DNA of 64,000 bases from positions 1,798,001 to 1,862,000 of the forward strand of contig LUGG01000001.1 of the NCBI GenBank assembly GCA_001683735.1. Direction: 5' to 3'. Shown one piece after another: positions 34,201 to 46,806 of this stretch. The DNA comes from Grifola frondosa. Taxonomy: Eukaryota; Basidiomycota; Agaricomycetes; Polyporales; Grifolaceae. Position numbers and translations under genes: made by a program. A model generated the notes under the pieces. It ran no database searches, was not told the origin of the DNA, and saw only the letters and a program-made list of their open reading frames with translations. Positions within the stretch are counted from its first letter, which is position 1. Each line of letters starts with the position of its first letter.

Positions 34201-36431
34201 TGTCTTGAAAACCACCGCATGCGCCACCGTGCCCACTTGCGCATCGCTGAATTGAGAGATCACGGGTAAGGAAGATTCGACCAAAGTCTTTTTGGCAGTA
34301 AGTGCAATGCGTTTACGCTCTGGGTCTACAACGAGAACCTGTCAATTGCGTTGGTTGGTATTGATTAGTGTAGAAAAATGACAAAATCATATATAAGCTT
34401 ACACGGCACTTGATGCTGCCACCTGGTTTGAACCGTTTCTGGGGATGCTTCAGGACAATATCTGCGTAATGGTTCGGCCAGATAACGCCATCCACATTGC
34501 CGGAGATGGAAACGAAAAGGGCGGAATCAGTGAGTTTCTTGATAGTTCCCTTGATGATCTCGCCAACATGGACATCTGCTACTTGCAGGAATTTCTGCTC
34601 GAGCACGGAAGGGCGAAGCGAGAGTTGAAGAAGGCCATCGAGAGGGAAGTAGCCTGTGACACGAGCTCTATGTACAGTGTCGACCTTCCAAGCACCAGAA
34701 GAGGACGATAATGAGGGAACGTGGTCATCTGATACTTGAGATATCTATGGAATCGATCAGAGATGAATTGTACAGCAGGAAGAACTATATCACACACATG
34801 GACGAAACCTTCTATACCCGGTGAGACCTCCACGACAAGGCCTCGCTCGCTTTCCACCCTCGTGACCTTGACAGCATCCAAGATCGTCCCCACAGAATAT
34901 GCATCCTGGATGGTCGATGCAGCAGACTCCTCTGGGCCAGCGGGATTCTTCATAGTAAGCCTCAATACATGATCCGCCAAGGACAACGCGAATCTCGGTG
35001 GTGTAGATGGACTGATGTCATAAAGAACTCTCGCCTTGATCTTTCGTCCGACTTTATAGTTGACCTCAGGATCGCCTGGAACCAGATGGAACTGATCAAC
35101 TGTCCCATCGAAGTACCCAAGTACCTGAAGGTTCAGTCCATCCCGGTGAACAGCAGTGATAAGGGACTGTACCAGTGTCCCTGGTAATACAGAGGTCACG
35201 CTTGTCACTTCTGAGAGCTAGAACACAAAATAAATAACGGCATCACGCAAAAAGGATACGGATAAAATCAAAATTACTTACTGATGCAGCACTGAGTGTC
35301 TCCGGGGCTATCGACATGATGTATGTACGACCGTTTCCAGACAGTTTCGATATATAGACGTCGAGTAGTCTACCGATGTGAAGTTTTTGCTCGCCTTCAA
35401 AAGCGCCCTTTCGCGCGTCCTTGAAAGACAGAAATCCAGATACTTCCGGTATTCCGAGATCAAGAATATATCCATGGTCTTCCACGCTTTTGACTGCGGC
35501 AGATAATGTCTGCAACTAAGTTGACTCCTGTTTTCAGACTCGACAGATAGCATGTGAAACGCACAAATCCAGGCTGGAGATCAGCTTTTGCTATTCCTTC
35601 GTTCACCTTCTCCGGAACAAGACTCAACTCTACTCTCCGACTGCTCTTCTGAACCTCGTCCCGCGCACGACCCAATCCAGAGACGTCTGTGGAACCAGAA
35701 GCATGCACAGCAGTAACTACTGCGCGAACATACTGGCCCGGGTGGAAAATCTCGAACAAATCAGGGATCTTCGACTTCGAAGAGGTGTCCTCCTCATCTT
35801 CTGGCGCAGAAGGCTCTCCATCTTCGTCCATAGTTTCCAGCAGACCAGTGAGCTCGGAGGATATCTGTGTGATAGGGACATGTGCAAATAGTTGATTCGG
35901 TAATGAAACTATAAGTGCAAGGGGTTGGACCGAGACGACCTGGCCAAGAATTTTCATGCCTACACCTACGCGCTTCACACGAAGTCAAGCACATATATAA
36001 TTATAATTGGAGTGGACATACCTTATAGTTTAAATGTTCTACGCGTATCGACTCTGTCTTCCCATCCTTAGCTGTCTTCTTGCCTTTCCCTTTGGCATCA
36101 GACTTTCGTCTCTTTCGCTTTTCGGAGTTCTCTTTCGGATCCTGGGATAGGTAAGCAAACTGTCAAGCTTTTCATAATTGTGAGCGCACCTCAAAAAGCA
36201 CTTCATTTGCTTCTTTTACGGCCTCCGCACGTAACGTTTTAACCTCCAAGGGAGTCAAAGTTGTTCCACCTCCGCGAGGAAAGTCGACATCCTCAGCGAG
36301 TAAATTCGATGCTGGAGCTGAAGGTCCTTCGTCAATTTTTGTTGCCTTCTTTCCCACATCTCCAATTCTTGTCTTCTTAGCCTTGGGGTTCCCCGAGACT
36401 TCGTCCAGAACACTTTCTTGCCAGCAGCCAT
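31215..36431 (-). CDS. RRP5: rRNA biogenesis protein RRP5
   Basis: A nucleolar factor needed for both 18S and 5.8S/25S processing. The N-terminus is MAAGKKVF and is basic; about a dozen S1 RNA-binding repeats follow (for example GVGMKILGQVVSVQPL, VEDHGYILDLGIPEVSGFL, GTVDQFHLVPGD, KVGDTVRGFIKSVAQHGLFV, VEGRVKKIEDYGLFIEIEG). An acidic region (about 32640-32460, minus sense) leads to C-terminal HAT/TPR repeats (FLWVQYMSFQLQLSEVEKAR, AWTLFGEHYLKRGQLEEAR, FEGIVDSHPKRWDLW, FFKKWLELERRLGDE). The product is about 1,450 residues and ends at 31215. All introns checked join in phase. One lost base near 36407 (GTGTTC-TGGACG) shifts the frame just after the start and is probably an error. It converges on the kelch gene (168 nt gap). 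Confidence 0.95.
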
Positions 36432-36743
36432 TTGAATAGTGGGACTGTGAGCGTAGTTAGATGGTTCCAAAGTCGGATGGAGACAGGCAGCCGTTGGCTA
36501 ACCCAGATTCCGGTCAAGAGCGTGACGGAAATGATGAGGACTAACAATTCAACGCAAAAGACTAGCCGAAGTGCTATGTTATGCTCGCAAACCGGTGAGC
36601 TAAATTTTGCAGCCACCGGATCGGGCAGATAGATCTCAGTTTGTAAACCTGAAATTTAGCTTACTTAAGCTACCTCTCAGTTGCGCAATACTGTCACTTC
36701 CAACCTCGCTATCTACAGTGTCCAAGTAACCTACGTCGTCAAT

Positions 36744-37617
36744 ATGGGTAAGTCGTTATCAAACTTACGCTGCGCAGTAAACTGACCCTTGCCTGCAGAT
36801 TATCAGGTGAATATTGCATTCTCGATGCCGAATTCTCAACCATTAACATCTTACTTAGAATCGAGTTGGTTCCAAATTCGGAGGAGGAGGAGTTGCAGGA
36901 GCATCCGAAACCAATGTCGACAGACGTGAACGTCTCCGAAAACTTGCACTTGAGACGATTGATCTTGCTAAGGTGCGTGATGGCATGCTTTAGCAATCCT
37001 TCTTAACCTGAGGTATTTCTCGTGCAGGACCCGTACATTCTCCGCAACCATCTTGGATCTTTAGAATGCCGTCTCTGCCTCACTCTTCATACGAATGAAG
37101 GTTCCTACCTCGCCCACACGCAAGGAAAGAAACATCAGACCAACCTTGCTCGGCGAGCCGCGCGCGACCTCAAGGAGACGCAATTGATGATTGCTCCGGC
37201 CCAAAGCAATATCCAGCGAAAAGTGTTCTTGAAGATCGGTAGGCCTGGTTACCGTGTAACAAAAGTTAGGGACAGGGACACAGGAAAAGAAGGCATGATG
37301 GTGCAGGTGCATCTCCCGCAGATCAAGCCTGGCGTCACACCCATGAGACGATTCATGAGTGCTTGGGAGCAGAAGAGGGAGCCACCCAACAAGGCATACC
37401 AGTACCTCATCGTGCGTTCAGTATTCGTCATTTTGCAGCTCTTAGAACTAACATGTCCTCTTAGGTTGCTGCTGAGCCATACGAAACGATCGCTTTCCGT
37501 ATCCCTGCGCGGGAGATCGAGGATGAGTCAGACGATGCAGGATATTGGAATTGGTCACATTGGGACCCTGATACAAAGCAGTATAGTTTCCAATTCATGT
37601 TCCGTCTCCACTACTGA
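36744..37617 (+). CDS. Splicing factor SF3A subunit 2 (Prp11/SAP62)
   Basis: A core U2 snRNP protein required for pre-spliceosome formation. The coding start is split across tiny exons: 4 nt (36744-36747), then 8 nt (36799-36806), then the main exons. Together they read MDYQNRVGSKFGGGGVAG. The matrin-type C2H2 finger follows (CRLCLTLHTNEGSYLAHTQG with KKHQ), then RPGYRVTKVRD, VHLPQIKPGVTPMRRFMSAW and the C-terminal PYETIAFRIP, YWNWSHWDPDTKQYSFQF and MFRLHY. Length is about 215 residues, typical for fungi that lack the metazoan Pro-rich tail. It is divergent from RRP5 with about 310 nt between starts, so the two may share a promoter region. Intact. Confidence 0.95.
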
Positions 37618-37699
37618 TTGTACGACCCTGTATTTTTAACGCATGTTTTGTTGGTGCCATATCAATTGGCTGGATTATTGTGCATGTGGTTCCATGTTG

Positions 37700-38248
37700 T
37701 AAACGGCACTCATTGCTGTCATAGGCGACAAGTTCGTCGCCGCTCGCCCCAGTGTGAGTGATGCATGCTGAATGGAGCTTGACATCAGTTTAGCGAAATA
37801 ATGCCAGTCTGGTGTTGGCTTGCCGCAGAAGCCCTCATTATCATGACGCGGTCGACACCAGGACTGCCACCAGTATACTCTCGATCATGTTCGAGCTGGT
37901 ATTCGAAGAATTCTCCGTTGCACGACGGGAAGGAGAAACCCTGAAAATTCGTCAGTGACAAGCACTGTAAGCGGGTGGCACATTCTACACCTCGTAATCA
38001 TGATATCGGTGAGGGTATGCGCAGTTAGTTTTTCCGCGGTTTCTGTCTGTCGTTCATGTGCTTACTCCGCGGTCTTTAGCCTCGTTGGTGGCATTCATGA
38101 TGTCTTCGGAGGTGCGTTCATTATCTGAGTATAGGCAAAATCGCAGGGCATGGTTATTTGTCTTTCAACATGCAGAACATTGTCGTCCCTGCGCAGGTGC
38201 ATCCTCCCGAGTGCCGTCTGGCCACGCGAGTCCGGCCGAGTACTTCAT
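37700..38248 (-). CDS. Guanyl-specific ribonuclease (RNase T1/N1 family), secreted, frameshifted
   Basis: A small extracellular RNase that cuts after G. The start near 38248 gives a short hydrophobic leader and then CTCAGTT, the family's N-terminal Cys region. Exon 2 has SEDIMNATNEAKDRG; a split exon gives YPHRYHDYE (catalytic His/Glu zone). The next exon reads GFSFPSCNGEFFEYQ, YTGGSPGVDRV (Glu and Arg catalytic region), and the last reads CITHTGASGDE (catalytic His). Introns match the family, including a GC-AG intron at 37768-37823. Single-base losses near 38230, 38014 and 37830, plus an unclear end (about 37700-37735), break the frame, so no long reading frame reveals the gene. Boundaries are approximate. 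Confidence 0.65.
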
Positions 38249-38979
38249 TTTGAGTAAACCGCAGGTGGGAGAGAAAAGTCCTGCAGACCCCATCATGTCT
38301 ATCGTTCTCACTCTTAGACGGCTCGAGGGGGGAGGTAGGTTGTTCCAGTGTGATGTTCGCATCGCTACGCACGGACGGACGAACATGCGTCTGGCTCGCC
38401 TCGTCCGTTATTTGCATTTCGCTAACCAGAGAAGAGCGAGCCGCATGGAAGCACCGCCCGGGATGGAACGTTTGACAGTATGCAGGTGAATATTGGTTCG
38501 TGCCTGCCCTCAGACTCACCTCACTCACCATGCGATGAAGCGATTCCAACCAACGTCCATTGTGCATGCGTTGAAATTATGCGCGCGGCCATTTGCTCTT
38601 CCACCTTGTGCGGTCAACTTCCTGCTTTTTGAATTGTCACTATATGATGGTAGTCTACCTCGGCCTCCACAATACCCCAAGACCTTCTCCCCATTCTAGC
38701 GCGTCGAACTAACTAGTATCGAAACCATTATCAAGCAGTGGTACTAGTCATGTCATTGATTTGTTCTAAAAGTCACATACAACGTGGTTTTGGTATACAT
38801 TTATGTCCGTATATTGGAGATGACCTCCGTGGGGCACCTGTATTGATGAGGGTGAAGCGAAGAAATCAGTTTGAACAACAGCGAGATCCAGAACAAGACA
38901 ACAAGAGGGATATGTTTGGGTGTGCGTGAAGACATCGTAAAAAATCATGCAAGATAGGTACCGTTCACGAGGCCACTTC
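38249..38979. other. Intergenic, about 730 nt
   Basis: The RNase promoter (left side) and the 3' flank of the Pro-rich gene (right side). Short open frames on both strands (38493-38699, 38738-38929) have no recognisable features. Confidence 0.4.
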
Positions 38980-41565
38980 CTACCGCCTCTTGCTCAATTT
39001 CCGTCCAGACAGTTTCGTACTGCGACGCGACGCCTCCCTCTCTAGCTCCGCCTCCTTCACCATGTCCCGCGCCCATACCGCGGCAGCCACAGGTTGCACC
39101 ACCTCCTTCGATGGCGTGCGCTTCTTCGTGCCCTTCGCCGGAGCCGCTTGCTTCACCTCCGGCTCCGCGAACCGCACACGGGCAGCGAACATCGCCGCGC
39201 TCGTTTTGACGCTGGGACGTCTGCGGGCGTGGTGTGCCGCTTGCGGAGCAGGTTTGGGCCCTGGCTCATTGGGATCTCCTCCGCCCGCGCGTGGCTCTGC
39301 GGCTGGTTCTGGCTCGAGGCTGCAGAGGACGGTGGTGGCTGACTGTGTGGCGGAGGGTGCATGCGGTGCAGGGCGTGCCGCGGGTCAGGTTGTGCTGCCG
39401 GCGCCGGTACTGGTGCCGCCTGGGTTTGACTTGGATATTGCTGTGGCTGTGGCTGTAATGGCGTGGGCATGACGAGCCGCTTCGGCAGGTAGCGCGGCGG
39501 AGGGTGCGAAGTGTTGGTCTCCGTGCGTCGGGGCGGGAGCGCGATGTCCGGGCGGGGTAAGACGTTCGAGGGAGGGAGGTTGGACTGAGAAATAGAAGCG
39601 GGCGGATGAGGGTTGAGGAGGGGCGCTGACGGGCTGGCAGTGGTAGGAGAGTGTGGATTCGGAAGCGGGGCATCCATGGAAGGTGCAGATGGGCCGTGAT
39701 TGGACTGTTGGGGAGGCGTGACCGTCGGGGCCATACGTGGCGGTCTCGAGGGAGGGGATGTCTGTGGCTCAGAGGGACGTGCAGATCCAGTTGGCGCTTC
39801 ATTCTCGTCCTGCCCGCGCTCAAGGTAGCGTCTCTGAAGCCGAGGGGGCCATTCTGGAATAGGCGCAGCAGGTGGTGGCGGACTGAGCATGTAAATATTG
39901 CTGTATTGCGCCGGCGGCGAGGCCGTTGTCTGCATCCGTGCGGGTGCACCGGCGGATCCGCGGGAAGGTACATTCTGAGCGGCGGAATCGTAAGGATTGA
40001 ATTCATTTTGCTCTGTGGTCTGCGGGGACGCTCCAGTTTGTTGCGGGGGCGGCTGGAAAGGAAAGAGCGAGGGGAATATTTGACCGGGTGCAATTCCCAG
40101 CGGAACACTGGGATCAAAAGGCTGACCGACATTCCTAGTGGTGGTCGACTGTGAAAGTTGTCGTAATAAGTTTAGGCCTTACACCCCCAGAATGTAGCGT
40201 TATTCACCTCGTCACTACGCTGCCGCGACTGCTTCGGCTTTTTGCTAGCCACCTCCTCAGCAAGATCGTGTTGAGACTGGGATTTTGCAATAGCCTCGTA
40301 TGGCCCATCATGGTGCCAAGTGAACCCTAACGGATTGGTCTCGTCCAGTTCATCAATCCGGTCAAGATCGCGCGGTGCAGTGGCGATGCTTGGTTTTTTG
40401 CTGAGTTTCCGCTGTACCACATGAGTAGGCGTGGGTCCAGGTGCAGTGGAAGGACGAGGAGGTACATCTGTGGGAGGAGGCGGAGGGCGTAACTCAGGGG
40501 CGGAGATATTGCGAGCAGGAAATACCGGTCGGTCATTCTTCAAGGCGGAAGGTGTGACTTTGACAGAAGCGGAGGGCTCTGCCTCCAGGGCAGGCTCTGA
40601 GGGAGTAGCTGTGGGCGTCGCTGACGGCGGAGATGCAGCGGATGGCGGGGGAGAGTCATCGAGCTGTGCTGGTCTTCGATAGGGAGTATTTGGAACACTT
40701 GACATGGGAGGATTGATGGAGGAGAATGATTAGATGGCGGAGTTCGGGCAGGGGTAGATTTATGTAGAGAAGATGTAGATGAAAGAGGAGATGCAGAAGG
40801 CGTATGTAGCGGAGATGACGGAGGAGTGCTCGAGTCTGAGTCTGAATAGGCGGGTGGTGGATGCCAATATTCTTGCGAGTATACGGATGCAGTACTAGTG
40901 GATATAGGTCGAGCGGATCGCGGAGGCGGAGGCGGATGCGGATTTCTCGAAGGAATGGGAGGATGAACTGCTTGAGAAGATGCAACAGACATCGGAGGAG
41001 GTATAGGGATAACCCTGGCAGAGGAAATACGGGAAGTGGTTGACGGATAATGAGCGGATTGTGAACGAGCATGCTGAGGGATCCTGGAGGCCGTGTGAGC
41101 AAATCGGAGAGACTGAATAGGCTGAGGGACATACCTGGGATCATGCCAAGGCCAATTGGGAGGCTCGTCAGAGAAACGAGACTGCGGGAAGGCAGGGTCG
41201 AAATCACCACTGGGATGAGCTGCGGGGAGAATCTCTTCGCGGGATGTCATGAAGAAATGCGGACTGGAGAGGGAATCTGCGGGGAACGGAGAGTCGTCTA
41301 GAGAAGTGTGAGGAGGGCGAAAAGATGATCTCCGAGAGGCCATGGGAGGAGCAGCAGCAGGGGGAGGAGCGAAAGGATAAGATATAGGGTATGGAATCAT
41401 GGCAGGGATTGCGAAAGGAGGAGCTTGAGAGAGTGGGTTATTGGGGCCGGGGAAGGGAGGACGGTAATGGGCAGGTTCATGATGAACAGCTGTATTGTTC
41501 CGTAATCCATCTTCGAAGTCGGATTCCGGGTCATCATCATATAGATAGGGAAGTGCTGAGGCCAT
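38980..41565 (-). CDS. Pro/Ser-rich disordered protein of unknown function
   Basis: The start at 41565 gives MASALPYLYDDDPESDFEDG, followed by about 700 residues dominated by Pro, Ser, Ala and Gln, with WPWHDPRYVPQP, a conserved-looking PLGFTWHHDGPYEAI segment, a TTRNVGQPFDPSVPLGI segment and a basic C-terminus (RRSTKLSGRKLSKRR). One intron at about 40151-40208 is supported. Frame breaks lie near 40715 and 39240. The TWHHDGPYEA motif resembles the NWHHESPYDIG motif in the unrelated-looking minus-strand gene at 56916-60191, which suggests a shared family of basidiomycete scaffold or signalling proteins. No enzyme domain was seen. Confidence 0.55.
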
Positions 41566-41838
41566 CGCAGAATCTCATAAATGAAGAAAGCCTGGCGAGG
41601 GATCAAAGAGAGAAGGAGAGCCAGAAGGAGAGACGGACAAGAGGAGTGGCAGGTGGTAGCAATATTATAGCGCCAGACATAGCACCTGATAGCAGCTGAG
41701 CTTGCGGCACAAGAGCGGTGAACGCCACAGCAGGAAGTCGCCACGTGCCACGCGCTCATCATAACAACGCGTCAACAACAACAACCATCCTCCCCCGCTC
41801 TCCGCGTCCATATTGTCCCAGACTTGGCTCTCGTCTCC

Positions 41839-43632
41839 ATGGAGCTCTCCTCTGTTCGCGCCGAGATCAAGGCTTGGGAGCGCGACTTCAAGAGCAGATT
41901 TGGCCGCGAGCCTTCTGTCCAAGAAATCAAAGCGCAGCCAGCGATAGGTACGTCTTCCTCCTCCCCCATCGTTCTTCCGCCTTCACGCGCTATTAGCTTC
42001 CAAATACAAACGCTACAAGACGCTCTCCAAAGCCTCCGCATCGTCCAGTCTCTCTAATCCCGCGCCCCGTCCGTCTACCCCTCCGAGGTCTCTTCCACGT
42101 CAGCCGGCCTCCTCCCTAGTACACAAGGCCCGGCCAGTAAAGGTTGATCCTCCTCTTTCGTCATCCAACCCCTTTTCCCCCTCAAGAACAGATCAAAACA
42201 CAGAGATTCCATTCATGCATCACAACGTGTTCTCAATCTGTCGCGTCCAAACCCCTTCACTACTCCCACCAAGGCGAAATCAAATACCCGCGTCCCCCGC
42301 AGAACTCCTTCACCAGACCCTTTTCCACCCATCCAGCCCCTCCTTTTGGTACGCCATCCTCCTATCCCAGCTGGAGACCCGGCTGTCACCAGAGCACGTA
42401 AACGATTGCGAGGCGAGCCCGTTTCTCCCTCGCCTGTGAAAGAGAAGCGTGCACGTGTTGCCGCGCACCCTGCTGTCACGTTTCCCAGTTTCACCACATT
42501 GCTGGCCAGCCCACAGCATTCCGACGGAGATGACGATACTGCGCAGGCTGTCGAGACTGTTTTGGACAACTCGCCTGTGAAACCTCCGGCCGGCGGGAAG
42601 AACTTCAAGCTTCTCTTCGATGACGTGCTCTCGCAGGACGCGGCAAAGCGTCCCGTGAATGGCGCTTTGACGCGACAGAAGTCTGTTAAGGCTGCGAGAG
42701 GTGTCTTCTCGGAAAAGATAGAGAGGTCGAGAGCACTTACGCCACCGTCTGAAGATGAGGATGATTGGAATATGGGGCCGAAATTGAGGGCACTGGATAC
42801 GTCTACGGGACGATCACGAAAGAACCCACGACCACCCAAGAAGACAATTAATGGAAAGCCAGGCGTGCCAAAGGCGCTTGTGCCCAGCAAAGATGACCTA
42901 TGGTCTGAAGTTGGACCTTCACGAGGTCCATTTCCCAAAATCCCCGATAGCACTGACCCAGGCCCTGGAAGCGATCTTGTGCGCCCTACTCATAAACGCT
43001 CCCTGCCGGACGACCAGGAAGGTGCAGACGAAGGTCTGCCAAATAACATAAACAGTTTCTTGCGTCTCCCGCTTCTCCCTCCCTCACCGCCTCCACCTGA
43101 CTCGCACAAACCTGCAATGTCGAAGTATGCTGATAAGGGTAAAGGTAAGGCAGCCGCTTTTAGTCGCAAGAAAGCCAAGCTGCTGCAAGACGCAGGCGGG
43201 ACTCAGGACGACGAGGACGAAGAGAGCCTGGACGATGACCGTACTGTTGTTCGTGAAATTGATCGTTCCGCACACGTACGGACAGAGCTGCGTGATGCAG
43301 ACTCTGACCCCGAGTGGGGTCTGCGCTGGGGCGGCGCACGGGACCCGGATGACCCGCTAGTTATCGCCACTGCGCCTGTAGACCCAGGGAATTTCGAGGT
43401 GGACCTCCCAGATGATTTACAGCGCATTCTCGCGCTCTCGCCTGGAGGCTCCCAACGAGAAACACAGGAGGGACGCGTTGTGCGCGGGTTGTTGTATGGG
43501 AGTAGGGAGACGCACTACGATCCCCAGAAGGGCGGCGAGATCTGGGAAGTGGGTGAGGAGGAGGAAGAGGTGGGAGAGACGGAGGGCGAGTGGGAGGACG
43601 AGCCCGTACCGTGGGAGGTCGGCGAGCTATAG
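41839..43632 (+). CDS. SLD2: DNA replication regulator SLD2 (DRC1)
   Basis: An initiation factor that, when phosphorylated by CDK, bridges the helicase-loading complex through Dpb11. The N-terminus MELSSVRAEIKAWERDFKS, with FGREPSVQEIKAQPAI and KYKRYKTLSK, is the Sld2/RecQL4 homology block. The middle is basic and rich in SP/TP sites (for example PRRTPSPDP, VSPSPVKEKRARV), as expected for a CDK target. The acidic C-terminus ends VPWEVGEL. An intron sits at about 41948-41996. One lost base near 42185 (TCAAGAACAG) breaks the frame between SSNPFSPS and NRSKHRDS. Length is about 590 residues. There is no helicase domain, as in other fungi. Confidence 0.85.
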
Positions 43633-44285
43633 AGCAGACGGGTGGTTGTGCGGCTGGCGGACTGGTGTCTAGAGCTTGTCAGGTGGTGTATCTTAGTATG
43701 TGCTCATTCGTGTTTTGCGGAAATGCTCATTTCGCTTGGAACTTGTACCAATGGTAGAATTTCGCCGCTAGGATGCGCTACTTAGGCCCACGCCCCGTGC
43801 AAATCCATTGCGGATTGTGCTCACGACTGCCAGGTGCGTATGGCGCATGTCGCGAACTCACGTGCGACGCGTGCTACCGTGTTATGGGCGGTTATTGCGG
43901 TCAGACTACTGTATCCAGTAAGTATCTTGCCTCGCTGATCATGCATGCAGGTCAGATTGCAGGAGACAACCATGTTCCCCCACCGCAGATTATCAATTTT
44001 TGACCCGACGAGAGGAACATGTCCAAAGCATGCGCTGCAAAGCTCCCCGTGGTATATCTGCTCGGACTTTCCGAAGGTCAGATTACCCCCATGCGAACGA
44101 TACATGTCGTCTCATTGCAGACTCACGCAGTCCTCGAAGCATCCCAGTGTCCAATCCGCCTCTTCCAATCCATCCTGATATCCACCCATCCCACTGCATG
44201 GCGAGCGTGCGTGCCCCAGGCCGACCCCAAACCTGACGATCTACAGTTGCTCCGCACAATAAGTACTCCCCTCATTTTTGTCGAC
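43633..44285. other. Intergenic, about 650 nt
   Basis: The terminator of SLD2 and the promoter of the F-box gene. Overlapping open frames around 43770-44280 lack features; one of them is simply the in-frame leader of the F-box gene. Confidence 0.4.
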
Positions 44286-46806
44286 ATGTCTTCCAGTTCA
44301 TCCCTCTCGCGCCGCACCTCTCTCGCCGACTACCTCTCAAACTTGCCCATCCGTCCCCGTCTCGCCAGCCTCCGTTCCCGCAAATCGACCGCATCTTCCG
44401 CGCACGTCCAGGACCCCAGCAGCTACACCCCCTACGTCGTCTACCAGCAGACCATGCATCCCACTATTCTCCGCGACGCCGACGCCACTGCGAAGCTCCT
44501 TGAGTACATCCTCGAGAGCCCGAATGGGCGGCGCTCATTATCGCGTCTCGCGCGCACCTGCAAGGCGTTCAAGGAGCCCGCGCTGAACGTCCTCTGGCGG
44601 GACTCGACTCGCTCACGCCGCTCATCGCGCTCTTCCCCAGCACGCTCCTCAAGCGCGCCCGCCGGCCGGGTCTGGGCTTGGTACGCTTTCTTCTTCCGCT
44701 TGAACCTGCGCCGCCCATGATGCTCACACTCGCCGCACAGGCAAAGACGCCTGAACGCGACGACTGGGCACGTCTCCTTGCGTACGGCGAGCGTGTGCGC
44801 AGCGTATCGTACGCCGAAAGCGTCGGCAATGTCTCCCCCACGATCTTCCCCATATTTGAGGAGCATCGCCCGCGCACGTACCTCCTGCCCAACCTCACGT
44901 CTCTCACGTGGAGGGCGGAGACAGCCGCTGGCCTCGAGCGCTGCCAACTCTTCCTCGGCCCCGCGCTCCAAGGGCTCGTGCTCGAGGTGGGGACGAAGTC
45001 GCCGAAGCTGAACGACCTGCTCGTGGAGATCGCATCGCACAAGGGCCTCACAGCCTTCGCGTTCACCCTGCACACGAATCTGCCAGACACGTTCACGGAG
45101 ACGTTCCGCGAGAATGTCGCGCTGGAGAAGCTCTCACTGACTGCACCTGGCGCCTTATCTGCGAAGGTGGGCAAATGGGCGTCGGACCTCCCTGCGCTGC
45201 GCACATTCCAGGTCGACCTTTCAGGCCGCACCACGATTGCCGTGGAGGGCTTCTTCGATGACATTAGCCCTGGTTCCGGCTATTCTACGCCAAGCTCGGT
45301 CGGGGGCACGGACAGCGGTGTGTTTTCAGGCGATGAGCTCGACTTCTCCGAGATGCGTAAGTCTGCCGTGCGCTTGACGCGCGACGGGCCTCGGAATGGG
45401 GCGTTTGAGCAGCTCAGTTCACTGCAACTGACGGGCGAGGCAGCCAACATTGCCATGTTCCTCAAGCACCTCACGAGCCCGCTGGCGCAGATCGACCTTG
45501 TTATGGAAGATCCACCCGCACAGAACGACTGGAAGGACGTGTGCAATCTCATTTCCGAACAATTCTCCGGCACCCTCCAGTCCCTGCGCATCAGCGCCAC
45601 CAGCGCGTCCCGGTTCTCCGAGCTCGTCCGCTCGACCTCACGCGGGGGCGACCCCCCATGCACCACCTCCCGCTCACGCATCTCTCTCCCCTCCCACGCC
45701 TGTATCGCCTTGAAATAGACCTCCCGGAGTCTATTCTTTTTTATGACGAGGACATTGCACACATCGCGCGCGTATGTCCCGCGATCGAGGTGCTTCGCCT
45801 CTGCCATCTCGCGCGCTTCCCACAGCCCGGCACCGCTCCGCCACTCACTCTGGACTCCCTTGTGCCTCTCACGCGGGACTGCCGCCGACTGCACACACTC
45901 GGGGTTGTGGTGAACGCAGTTGAGGGGAGTGAGGAAACATTGTCGTCGCGTGAGGTGTCGTCCCGCGCACTGCTGCGGCTGCAAGTCGGGCATTCGTGGC
46001 TCACGGATTCACTGCAGACTGCTATTCTGCTCAGCAATCTCACGCCATACTTAGAGTCGCTAAAATGGTTCCATGAAAAGAACCGTGTGGGCGTCGTCGA
46101 AGCAAACGCGCTCGCGTGGCAGAAGGTCTCGGAGTTCCTGCCACATCTGCAGAACTTGCGCCTCCTGGAGAGACGCCACCAGCCACAGCCAGTTGTGTAC
46201 GTTCCCCCACCCACGTCGGAGAAGGAGGTCGACGCCACCGTGTCCACCGTGGACCACGGCATGTTGGCCCAACCTGAGTTTGAAGAGAGTGCGGTGCAGG
46301 TCTCGGTGGAGCTGGTCGACTTCTCCGTGCAAATCAGCCCTGAAATGTCGTCTGTCTCCATCGACGCTACTCCCGTGGTCGCCGAAGAGGAAATCTCCGC
46401 CGTTCCCGAGTTCATCGACCACGCCGTGGACGTGCGCCCCGAGACGGGGGAGAAATCCACCGAGATGGAGTCCATTTCTTCTTCTTCATCCACCGAAACC
46501 GCCGTCGAGCCATCCACAGACGGCAAGCACGCCGAAAATAACACCCCGTTTATGTTCACATATATGCCATCACCAAAAAGACTTATGAACTTCACTTGCC
46601 GCGTAGTGCGCCTCTACACCGCGCCGCTACGTTTTATGTTTTCATACATGCCATTGCCAAAATTCGCAGGTTCTCCCGCCCTCACCGAGACGGAGCACAA
46701 GGACGAGGTTGAGCTGGAGAAGAGGATACCCCTGGAGTCGTCTGCCTCGTCAGAACATTTGAATGGAAACGTCGTGGTGTCGGACATCTCTCCTGTTGGT
46801 CACTAA
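44286..46806 (+). CDS. F-box-type leucine-rich protein
   Basis: The N-terminal segment ILESPNGRRSLSRLARTCKAF, followed by KEPALNVLWRDL, is the divergent F-box of basidiomycete proteins, used to dock substrates on SCF ubiquitin ligases. It is followed by about 450 residues of irregular Leu-rich repeats (LPNLTSLTWRAETAAGLERC, NVALEKLSLTAPG, LPRLYRLEIDLPES, HTLGVVVNAVEG) and a C-terminal Glu/Ser-rich tail. The start at 44286 (MSSSSSLSRRTSLADYL) has a typical context. An intron at about 44679-44738 is supported. Lost bases near 44604 (GAC-TCGAC) and 45655 (a C run) split the frame into three. The tail may continue past 46806 through a putative intron into 46860, because the frame beyond is open up to RPN5. 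Confidence 0.7.

Noticed and set aside
39266..40132. A 288-codon minus-strand frame rich in Arg and Pro.
   Set aside because: It overlaps the Pro/Ser-rich protein in another frame; the called frame links through a clean intron, this one does not.
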